From contig CAITSH010000490.1 in NCBI GenBank assembly GCA_903895005.1, positions 1 to 32,134 on the forward strand: DNA of 32,134 nt. The letters run 5' to 3'. Under the pieces are notes generated by a model, which made no database searches, was not told the DNA's origin, and saw only the letters and a list, made by a program, of their open reading frames with translations. This DNA is from an uncultured Pseudomonadota bacterium. Its GTDB lineage: Bacteria > Pseudomonadota > Gammaproteobacteria > Burkholderiales > SG8-39. The translations under genes were made by a program, and so were the position numbers. This document shows, one piece after another, positions 26,715 to 32,134 of this stretch. How positions within the stretch are numbered: position 1 is the first letter of the stretch; the number at the start of each line of letters is the position of its first letter.

Positions 26715-26972
26715 TTAGTCGTCGAACAAACCCAGCTGCTTTACGCCCATCTCGGTCAGTGATTCCACCATGCGCTTGGCGTCGATCAAGGTCATCGATT
26801 CGCCGGAGCGGTTGCCCGCCTGCCAAAGGTAGCGGGTCTCGCCCCCACCCTCACTTTTGGGCGACATGCGTACATCGCCGCGTTTTTCCTTGCCCAGCCA
26901 GTAGCCGTGTGAGTTGTAACCGCGTTCCCATTGGGCTTTTTTCAACGCCCGCCCTGATTTTTTCGCCAACAT
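26715..26972 (-). CDS. Small conserved-looking protein of unknown function
   Basis: This 85-residue open frame encodes a basic-start, acidic-end protein that I do not recognise. The N-terminus is lysine and arginine rich (LAKKSGRALKKAQWERGYNSHGYWLGKEKRGDVRM), the middle has glycine and serine (SPKSEGGGETRYLWQAGNRSG), and the end is an amphipathic helix-like stretch (TLIDAKRMVESLTEMGVKQLGLFDD). No signal peptide or membrane segment is seen. A perfect AGGAGG (26983-26978) sits 5 nt before the ATG and overlaps the stop codon of the upstream YqaA-like gene, which strongly supports translation. It is probably co-transcribed with that gene. Function is unknown. Confidence 0.75.
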   Translation of the reverse strand: MLAKKSGRALKKAQWERGYNSHGYWLGKEKRGDVRMSPKSEGGGETRYLWQAGNRSGESMTLIDAKRMVESLTEMGVKQLGLFDD

Positions 26973-26977
26973 CCTTT

Positions 26978-26983
26978 CCTCCT
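26978..26983 (-). promoter_or_regulatory. Strong Shine-Dalgarno (AGGAGG) for the 85-residue gene
   Basis: AGGAGG on the minus strand lies 5 nt before the ATG at 26972 and overlaps the TAG stop (26984-26982) of the upstream gene. It argues that the small open frame is a real, translated, coupled gene. Confidence 0.8.
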
Positions 26984-27392
26984 ACAGACTTGCGCCCTGC
27001 GCCACGACCCAATATCGGGCTAGACGCCCCGCTGCCTGAAACACCGCCACGGCGGGCCAGTTCAGTTTAAGCCATCCTGCGGCCACACACAGCGCGTCGC
27101 CCACCACCGGAAGCCAAGCCAGCAGCATCGCCGGCGCGCCCCAGCGGCGCATGCGCTCGAGCTGGGTCAGGGGCTTTTTTTGCGCGATGAACCGCCCGAT
27201 CAGGTAGGAGCTCATGCCTCCCAATGTATTGCCCAGCGTGGCCACGGCGATCGCCGGCACCAACAATTCCGGATGGACCTTGAGTACCGCAAACAACACG
27301 GCCTCGGAGGAAAGCGGCACCAGCGTCGACGCGATGAACGACGCAGCGAACAGGGACCAGAGGCTGGCCTCAGGGGTGAACCATTCGAGCAT
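26982..27392 (-). CDS. yqaA: YqaA-like DedA-family membrane protein
   Basis: The 136-residue product resembles Escherichia coli YqaA, a short member of the DedA/SNARE-associated membrane protein superfamily, several of which are linked to lipid flipping. The sequence has a first hydrophobic stretch (LFAASFIASTLVPLSSEAVLFAVL), the ATLGNTLGGMSSYLIGRF segment with its glycine-rich turn, and a later hydrophobic pair (GAPAMLLAWLPVVGDALCVAAGWL and following). The P-x-S-SEA and LGNTLGG patterns are typical. The ATG at 27392 has no good ribosome binding site. The stop codon overlaps the ribosome binding site of the next small gene. Its precise role is unknown. Confidence 0.88.
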   Translation of the reverse strand: MLEWFTPEASLWSLFAASFIASTLVPLSSEAVLFAVLKVHPELLVPAIAVATLGNTLGGMSSYLIGRFIAQKKPLTQLERMRRWGAPAMLLAWLPVVGDALCVAAGWLKLNWPAVAVFQAAGRLARYWVVAQGASL

Positions 27393-27773
27393 AGGAAAAG
27401 CCTACACAGGTATGCGTTTTGGGCCGCGCCGTGTAAGTAGTGCGGCGTGCGATAAATTGTTTGAAGTGGCGATTCCCATTTGGAGCCGGTGCTTCCGTAG
27501 CGCGAGAATAGAGTGAAAACGGTCCCCCGTGTGGGGGACCCGGCCGGGCCGTGCAAAGGCACGGGTACATGGGCCACAACGAAGCGCACAACACAGCGTA
27601 CAACATGGACCTCAGTCGAACGGCAGGAACTTGGCCAAGGGCGAACGGCCATAGTATTTTGCCCGTCTTCGCCCCCTGGGTTATCCTCGCCCTCATAAGA
27701 GCGACAACAAGCCCCAGCCGACTTCGACTTCTAGAGGACGCGGCGTGGCCATATCACCATTCAGGAGGAAAAA
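27393..27773. other. Hairpin-rich intergenic region between divergent genes
   Basis: This 381-nt gap lies between the divergent YqaA-like gene and the third Bug gene. It contains a perfect 8-bp hairpin at 27521-27540, a 6-bp hairpin at 27549-27564, and a weaker TGGCC/GGCCA pairing at about 27634-27653. No T tract follows them. Start codons exist in several frames but no open frame has a convincing ribosome binding site. No clear promoter is visible for either gene. Confidence 0.5.
27521..27540. repeat. Perfect hairpin (8-bp arms, GTGT loop)
   Basis: GGTCCCCC (27521-27528) pairs with GGGGGACC (27533-27540) around a GTGT loop. A second hairpin (CCGTGC/GCACGG, 27549-27564) lies 8 nt downstream. 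Both are in the gap upstream of the third Bug gene. Neither has a terminator T tract. Confidence 0.75.
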
Positions 27774-28733
27774 ATGTTCCGCGTCAGGTCAATATTGGCG
27801 GCCTTTGCCTTGTTTGCTGCTTCCGCGGCGTTTGCGCAGCAATATCCCAACCACGCCGTTCGGATCATCGTCGGCTTTGCGGCCGGCAGCGGGCCCGACA
27901 TTCAGGCGCGCACGGTCGCCCAGCAACTGACGGTCGCGCTCGGGCAATCGTTCTATGTCGAAAATAGGCTCGGTGCCAACGGCATGATTGCCGCACGCGC
28001 CGTCACGCAGTCCACCCCGGACGGCTACACGCTGCTTTTTTCAAGCTCATCCATCACGCCATCGCCTTACATCTACAAGTCACTCGGCTTTGACATGCTT
28101 ACCGATCTCAAGCCGGTGGCCACGGTGGGCATCCTGGACGGCCTGCTCATGCTGGTTGATGCAAGGTCCCCGATAAAAAGCGCGCCTGAATTCGTTGCCT
28201 ACGCAAAAAAAGAGCGGGCGATGTACGGCTCCCCGGGAATCGGGAATATCCTGCACCTGGCAACCGAGATGTTCAACCAGAAGGCCGGCATTTTGATGGA
28301 TCACATCCCTTACAAGGGCGCCTCGGAAGTCATGACCGGCTTGCTTGGCGGCAGCGTACAAGTCATGTTCGTGACCCCGCCATCGGTGATGGGCTTGATC
28401 AAAGACGGGCGCGTGAGGCCGCTGGCATTCACGGGCAGCAAGTCATTTGCGCCCTTGCCCGATGTGCCCTTGTTGAAAGACCTCCTGCCCGGCTACGAGC
28501 CGATGGGGTCCTGGGGCATGTTTTTTGCGCCCGGCAAGACGCCCGATGCCGTCGTTGAAAAGCTCAATGCCGCGATTCGCGAGGCCCTTCAGGTGCCGGC
28601 GGTTTCCGCCATCATGCAACGGGACGGCTATTTCCCGGACAATCGTGGCGCGCGTGAAACGGCAGATTTTTTTCGCAGCGAAGTCCGCCGCATGAAAGAG
28701 GCGGTCAACGCGGCAAAAATCGAACCGATCTGA
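27774..28733 (+). CDS. Bug-family (TctC-like) periplasmic solute-binding protein
   Basis: This is the third Bug/TctC receptor, 319 residues. The signal peptide is clear (SILAAFALFAASAAFAQ, cleaving near residue 22). The first strand-loop reads VRIIVGFAAGSGPDIQAR, where the more common PFAPGGGSD is altered. This is followed by YVENRLGANGMIAARA and TPDGYTLLFSS, and the central MDHIPYKGASEVMTGLLGGSV. A strong CAGGAGG lies 6 nt before the ATG. The gene converges on a minus-strand cupin gene only 23 nt away. The altered ligand loop suggests a different solute from the other two receptors. There are no TctA/TctB genes in view. Confidence 0.92.
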   Translation: MFRVRSILAAFALFAASAAFAQQYPNHAVRIIVGFAAGSGPDIQARTVAQQLTVALGQSFYVENRLGANGMIAARAVTQSTPDGYTLLFSSSSITPSPYIYKSLGFDMLTDLKPVATVGILDGLLMLVDARSPIKSAPEFVAYAKKERAMYGSPGIGNILHLATEMFNQKAGILMDHIPYKGASEVMTGLLGGSVQVMFVTPPSVMGLIKDGRVRPLAFTGSKSFAPLPDVPLLKDLLPGYEPMGSWGMFFAPGKTPDAVVEKLNAAIREALQVPAVSAIMQRDGYFPDNRGARETADFFRSEVRRMKEAVNAAKIEPI

Positions 28734-28756
28734 CCGCCCGGGCAGTCCCGCGGATG

Positions 28757-29236
28757 CTAACCGATGGCATCCAAGAGCTTGCCGCCAACGCGTACGGGGT
28801 CGGCGCTGACCAGTACGAAGGCGATGACGCAGTCTTCTTTGCCGCGGTTCACCCAGTTGTGGATGGTTCCGCGCTGGACCAAAAGATCGCCTGCGCGCAA
28901 CTTGACGATCACGCCGTCATCGAGCTCCATTTCAATTTCGCCGGAGATCACCACGGCATAGTCAATTGAATCGGTGCGGTGGTTTCGCGGGGTCACGCCC
29001 GGCTCGTAGTGAACGACGCGAAAAACGCTGCCGTTTTCCTCGGTGGTTTTGAATGCCGATGTCGTCGGGTCGGTGAAGCCGTCGTTGTTGACGGGAAATC
29101 CCTTGGTTGCCCAGATAACGGCCGAAGAAGCCCCCGGGCGGTTGGAGATCACATTTTTTGCCAGATCGTCGATTTCGACCTTGGCATGCCCGCGCTCATC
29201 ATGTCCGGTGACCACGCGGCGAATTTTCAAACTCAT
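28757..29236 (-). CDS. Cupin-domain protein
   Basis: The 159-residue product has a single cupin barrel. The first motif region is GVTPRNHRTDSIDYAVVISGEIEMELDDG and the second is RAGDLLVQRGTIHNWVNRG, giving candidate metal ligands at the two histidine positions. One of the usual H-x-H histidines of motif 1 is replaced (HRTDSID), so metal binding may be atypical. The first 70 residues (TGHDERGHAKVEIDDLAK, then TTEENGSVFRVVHYEPG) are typical of cytoplasmic single-domain cupins found beside catabolic genes. The ATG at 29236 follows AAGGAA. An alpha/beta hydrolase gene lies 53 nt upstream on the same strand, so the two probably form an operon. Enzyme or sensor role is undecided. Confidence 0.88.
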   Translation of the reverse strand: MSLKIRRVVTGHDERGHAKVEIDDLAKNVISNRPGASSAVIWATKGFPVNNDGFTDPTTSAFKTTEENGSVFRVVHYEPGVTPRNHRTDSIDYAVVISGEIEMELDDGVIVKLRAGDLLVQRGTIHNWVNRGKEDCVIAFVLVSADPVRVGGKLLDAIG

Positions 29237-29289
29237 TTTAGATTCCTTTTTGACTGTGAATGTCTGTTGATCTTGTCGGCGAAGCCGGA

Positions 29290-30144
29290 TTAATGGATTT
29301 GCTTGCGTTGCATGAATTCCGTGAAAATCTGCGCAATACGCGGTTCCGCATCACGCCATTCCTTGCGATCCCATTCCTCGAGCAACTGGTCGTCTGCGCG
29401 TTTTTGCACAACGTCATCGTGCAGTTCGCATTGCGGGATGAGGCCCGCGGCCTTGCGTGCGGTAACCGGCGTGTGGATGATATCGTTGCCGGCAATCAGG
29501 CAGGCCGGTGCGACGATGGACCGCAAATCGGCCTCGGTCGCGCCGACAATGGGCAGGCGTGCGGACTCCAGAAAACGTTCACGCCAGAAGGTCATGGCTT
29601 TGATGAACTGCCCCAGGTCCTGGGACATCAACCGTTCGCGGTTGGCGGGCCTTGATGCGATGCACTCCTTGAAATGCTCGCTTTCACAGATGGCGGCCAT
29701 GCCCCCCTGGTTCGCCAGCTTGATGAACTGTCCGTAGTAATTTTCCGCCAACTTATCGACCGCCTCCTGGCCGCCCGTCAGACGCCACAGCAGTAGTCCG
29801 TTCAGCGCATCCGGATGCCGTATCGCGAACAAAATGGCGAGGCGCGCCCCCGCGGAAGAACCACCAACGATGAGCTGATCGGCACCGAGCTGCCGCCCGA
29901 GTTCATAAAGATCATCGGCCCACACTTCGTGCTCCGAAGCCGACCCATCAAACGCGACCTCGGATGCGCCGCAGTTACGGCGGTCGTGAAGCAGCACCCG
30001 ATACCCGGAGGTCGCAATGTCCTTGGCGAGGTTGATCAACTCACCATAAGCGCGCCGGCTCCCCGGGGTCAGGGCAATCCAGGGGCCGGAATGCCCGATT
30101 ACTTCGTAATTGATACGAATATTGCGAACCATCGCTTCAGGCAT
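29290..30144 (-). CDS. Alpha/beta hydrolase
   Basis: The product has the alpha/beta-hydrolase fold. The strand before the usual oxyanion loop reads WIALTPGSRRAYG, an unusual replacement for HG-x-P. The next strand ends LLHDRRNCGASE. The nucleophile elbow is GSSAG with Ser about 97, and the downstream LIAGNDIIHTP and CELHDDVVQ segments offer the acid and histidine positions. I chose the ATG at 30144 (284 residues) because GGAG lies 5 nt before it; a GTG at 30150 is also open. It has no signal peptide. It precedes the cupin gene on the same strand. The substrate is unknown; a small-ester or C-C bond hydrolase is plausible. Confidence 0.87.
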   Translation of the reverse strand: MPEAMVRNIRINYEVIGHSGPWIALTPGSRRAYGELINLAKDIATSGYRVLLHDRRNCGASEVAFDGSASEHEVWADDLYELGRQLGADQLIVGGSSAGARLAILFAIRHPDALNGLLLWRLTGGQEAVDKLAENYYGQFIKLANQGGMAAICESEHFKECIASRPANRERLMSQDLGQFIKAMTFWRERFLESARLPIVGATEADLRSIVAPACLIAGNDIIHTPVTARKAAGLIPQCELHDDVVQKRADDQLLEEWDRKEWRDAEPRIAQIFTEFMQRKQIH

Positions 30145-30430
30145 CGCCACTCCAATTTTTTGTAATTTTTCTGCGAAAGATAGAACAACCGGTCGCTAAA
30201 GCCTATCTCGCAGTCCGCTGGTTTTTGGGTGGCGAGGGCAGGCGTGTACACGGAATTAGTCAGCGCGCAATTTTAACAGCAAGCAGAAGGCGTTCGTCCG
30301 GGTGCGACGCATTCGGGGGAAAACCACGCAAGCGAGGGGGGAGCGTAGAGGCAAACGGGCCGCTCGTGTAGAGTAGCCGGCTTGGCTCGGACGGGACACC
30401 CGCCGCGGGCATCGCCGCAAAGACGACATC

Positions 30431-31960
30431 ATGACCATCGATTATCTCGAGAAAATCCTCAACGCCCGTGTCTACGACGTGGCCATTGAAACGCCGCTGG
30501 ACCTTGCGCCCAATCTGTCCGCGCGCCTGGGCAATAACATCATGTTGAAGCGCGAGGACATGCAGCCGGTGTTTTCCTTCAAGTTGCGCGGCGCCTATAA
30601 CAAGATGGCCTTGTTGCCCACGGCCGTGCTCAAGCGTGGCGTCATCGCCGCCTCAGCCGGCAACCATGCCCAGGGCGTCGCGCTTGCAGCCCAAAAGCTC
30701 GGTTGCCGCGCAGTGATCGTCATGCCGGTGACAACGCCGCGCATCAAGGTGGACGCGGTGGAGGCGCGCGGTGCTGAGGTCGTGCTGGTAGGTGATTCCT
30801 ACTCCGACGCCTACGAGCACGCGCGCAAACTCGAAAAGCGCAGCAAGCTGACATTTGTGCATCCTTACGATGACCCCGATGTGATCGCCGGGCAGGGCAC
30901 CGTCGGCATGGAAATCCTGCGCCAGACCAAGCGGCCGATCCACGCGATTTTTGTCGCCATCGGCGGCGGCGGCCTGATCTCGGGTATCGCCTCGTACGTC
31001 AAGCGCCTGCAACCGGGCATCAAGGTGATAGGAGTGCAACCGGTCGACTCGGATGCCATGGCGCGCTCAATCAAGGCCGGTCGGCGCATCACGCTCGAGC
31101 AGGTCGGCCTTTTTGCCGATGGTGTCGCGGTCAAGCAGGTCGGCGCCGAAACCTTTCGTATCTGCCGCGAACTTGTGGATGACATCATCCTCGTCGATAC
31201 CGACGAAATATGCGCCGCGATGAAGGATGTTTTTGAGGACACGCGTTCCATCCTCGAACCTGCCGGTGCGCTGGCCGTCGCCGGCGCCAAGGCCTATGTC
31301 GAAACGACCGGCGTGCGCGGCAAGGACCTCGTCACCATTGCCTGCGGCGCGAACACCAATTTTGACCGACTGCGCTTTGTGGCCGAGCGCGCCGAGGTTG
31401 GCGAGCGGCGCGAGGCCATCCTCGCGGTCACCATTCCCGAGCAGCCCGGCAGCTTCAAGAAGTTCTGTGCCACGCTCGGCGCGCGCAATATCACCGAATT
31501 CAACTACCGCATCGCCGATCCCAAGGAAGCGCAGGTGTTTGTCGGTGTGCAGGTGCGCGATCTCGCGGAAAAATCCAGGCTGGTGCGCTCACTGGTGCGC
31601 CACGGGCTGCAGACCCTGGATTTGTCCGACAACGAAATGGCCAAGCTGCACGTGCGCCACCTGGTCGGCGGGCATGCGCCGAAACCGTCCGGCAACACCG
31701 CGGCGAAGAATGAATTGCTCTATCGCTTCGAATTCCCCGAGCGGCCCGGCGCGCTGATGAAGTTCTTGTCGAGCATGCGCAGCGACTGGAACATCAGCCT
31801 GTTTCATTACCGCAATCACGGTGCCGATAACGGTCGTGTATTGGTGGGCATGCAGGTACCGAAGAAGGAAATGCCGCAGTTTCGCAAGTTCCTTGAGACT
31901 TTGGGCTATCCCTGCGTCGATGAAAGCGCCAATCCGGCCTACCGGCTTTTTCTTGGCTGA
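30431..31960 (+). CDS. ilvA: Threonine ammonia-lyase, biosynthetic type
   Basis: IlvA is the PLP-dependent deaminase that makes 2-oxobutanoate from threonine, the entry to isoleucine synthesis. The 509-residue length and C-terminal ACT-like regulatory region match the allosteric, biosynthetic class. The PLP lysine is Lys51 in SFKLRGAYNKM. The PLP-phosphate glycine loop GGGGLISG is at about 178-185. The regulatory half has two repeats: the first begins AILAVTIPEQPGSFKKFCATLG and the second YRFEFPERPGALMKFLSSM, with HYRNHGADNGRVLVGMQVP near the end. These bind isoleucine or valine in characterised relatives. No ribosome binding site is evident. The gene stands alone here. Confidence 0.97.
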   Translation: MTIDYLEKILNARVYDVAIETPLDLAPNLSARLGNNIMLKREDMQPVFSFKLRGAYNKMALLPTAVLKRGVIAASAGNHAQGVALAAQKLGCRAVIVMPVTTPRIKVDAVEARGAEVVLVGDSYSDAYEHARKLEKRSKLTFVHPYDDPDVIAGQGTVGMEILRQTKRPIHAIFVAIGGGGLISGIASYVKRLQPGIKVIGVQPVDSDAMARSIKAGRRITLEQVGLFADGVAVKQVGAETFRICRELVDDIILVDTDEICAAMKDVFEDTRSILEPAGALAVAGAKAYVETTGVRGKDLVTIACGANTNFDRLRFVAERAEVGERREAILAVTIPEQPGSFKKFCATLGARNITEFNYRIADPKEAQVFVGVQVRDLAEKSRLVRSLVRHGLQTLDLSDNEMAKLHVRHLVGGHAPKPSGNTAAKNELLYRFEFPERPGALMKFLSSMRSDWNISLFHYRNHGADNGRVLVGMQVPKKEMPQFRKFLETLGYPCVDESANPAYRLFLG

Positions 31961-31972
31961 ACGTCCATAGGC

Positions 31973-31999
31973 GGAAACGCCCGCCTGGTGCGGGTTTCC
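31973..31999 (+). terminator. Weak hairpin after ilvA
   Basis: GGAAAC and CCGC on the left pair with GCGG and GTTTCC on the right around a CTGGT loop, with a two-base bulge. It starts 12 nt after the ilvA stop. There is no T tract, so terminator function is only possible. Confidence 0.35.
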
Positions 32000-32048
32000 A
32001 GCCCGTGTGCGAATTAAACCTCGAAGTGCAACATCCGGGCATTAGAGG

Positions 32049-32128
32049 AAGGTGAGATGCCCCGGGGTGTACCTTTCTGTTTGCGAAGACGGATAGGAGC
32101 ATCCCATGCGCTACAAGCATCTCACCTT
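32049..32128. repeat. 12-bp inverted repeat spanning the transposase start
   Basis: AAGGTGAGATGC (32049-32060) and GCATCTCACCTT (32117-32128) are perfect reverse complements with a 56-nt loop. The loop contains the AGGAG ribosome binding site and the ATG, and the right arm covers codons about 4-8 of the transposase. A transcript entering from outside would contain both arms. Confidence 0.75.
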
Positions 32129-32134
32129 TGAGCA
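32106..32134 (+). CDS. Putative IS30-family transposase, N-terminal fragment
   Basis: Only nine residues are visible (MRYKHLTFE) before the window ends. IS30-family transposases characteristically open with a (M)xYxHLTxEER-like stretch leading into a helix-turn-helix, which this matches. AGGAG at 32095-32099 lies 6 nt before the ATG, supporting a true start. The family call rests on a very short segment and on the inverted-repeat-like sequence upstream, so it is tentative. Confidence 0.5.

Larger units (their letters stand above)
32011..32134 (+). mobile_element. Left end of a probable IS30-family insertion sequence, cut by the window edge
   Basis: An open frame starting at 32106 with a good ribosome binding site has an N-terminus resembling IS30-family transposases. 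The preceding AATTAAACCTCGAAGTGCAAC (around 32012-32032) looks like a terminal inverted repeat of that family, but the partner end is outside the window. The start boundary is approximate and no target duplication can be checked. Confidence 0.5.

Noticed and set aside
1..32134. CRISPR arrays, tRNA or rRNA genes, prophage or toxin-antitoxin modules
   Set aside because: No regularly spaced direct repeats, tRNA-like cloverleafs, rRNA sequence or paired small toxin-like genes were seen while reading the gaps.

Overview
The window looks like the replication-origin neighbourhood of a betaproteobacterial chromosome, most likely Burkholderiales-like. The evidence is: dnaA divergent from rpmH-rnpA-yidD-yidC-mnmE; the mnmG-rsmG-parA-parB cluster with two parS sites; the leuS-lptE-holA-proA order; and three separate Bug-type (TctC-like) solute receptors, a protein family expanded in Burkholderiales. 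This is inferred from gene content and protein character, and no species can be named.

Layout. 1-55: the dnaA downstream gap; dnaN is not reached. 56-1429: dnaA (-). 1430-1589: a 160-nt dnaA/rpmH gap with one perfect DnaA box and divergent promoters. 1590-5317: tightly packed rpmH, rnpA, yidD, yidC, mnmE (+). 5387-9477: a metabolic/transport block (Bug receptor, AbrB-type membrane protein, GTP-dependent PEP carboxykinase) closed by a strong terminator. This block separates mnmE from mnmG. 9521-9946: an AT-rich non-coding stretch holding two parS sites. 9947-14166: mnmG, rsmG, parA, parB, with start/stop overlaps. 14353-16765: nadC, a LOG-family phosphoribohydrolase and a second Bug receptor (+). 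16903-23110: a minus-strand group, read as leuS, lptE, holA, proA and a DsbA-fold isomerase. 23238-26683: a secreted FecR-SPOR protein and a UvrD-type helicase (+). 26715-27392: a small unknown protein and a YqaA/DedA-like membrane protein (-). 27393-27773: a gap rich in hairpins. 27774-30144: a third Bug receptor (+) converging on a cupin and an alpha/beta hydrolase (-). 30431-31960: ilvA with a two-part ACT-like tail (+). 32011-32134: the left edge of what looks like an IS30-family insertion sequence, cut by the window end.

Most genes are housekeeping: replication initiation and segregation (dnaA, parAB, parS, holA), tRNA and rRNA modification (mnmE, mnmG, rsmG), RNase P, the YidC/YidD insertase pair, LPS transport (lptE), and amino-acid and NAD synthesis. 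The accessory material lies in the Bug-containing blocks, the FecR-SPOR gene, the small gene at 26715-26972 and the insertion sequence. By eye the left third (to about 13 kb) is less GC-rich and uses more A/T-ending codons than the right half. I found no clear undescribed multi-gene system. The best leads are the parS palindrome with its adjacent AT-rich gap, the FecR-SPOR protein, the small protein with a strong ribosome binding site, and the inverted repeat around the transposase start.
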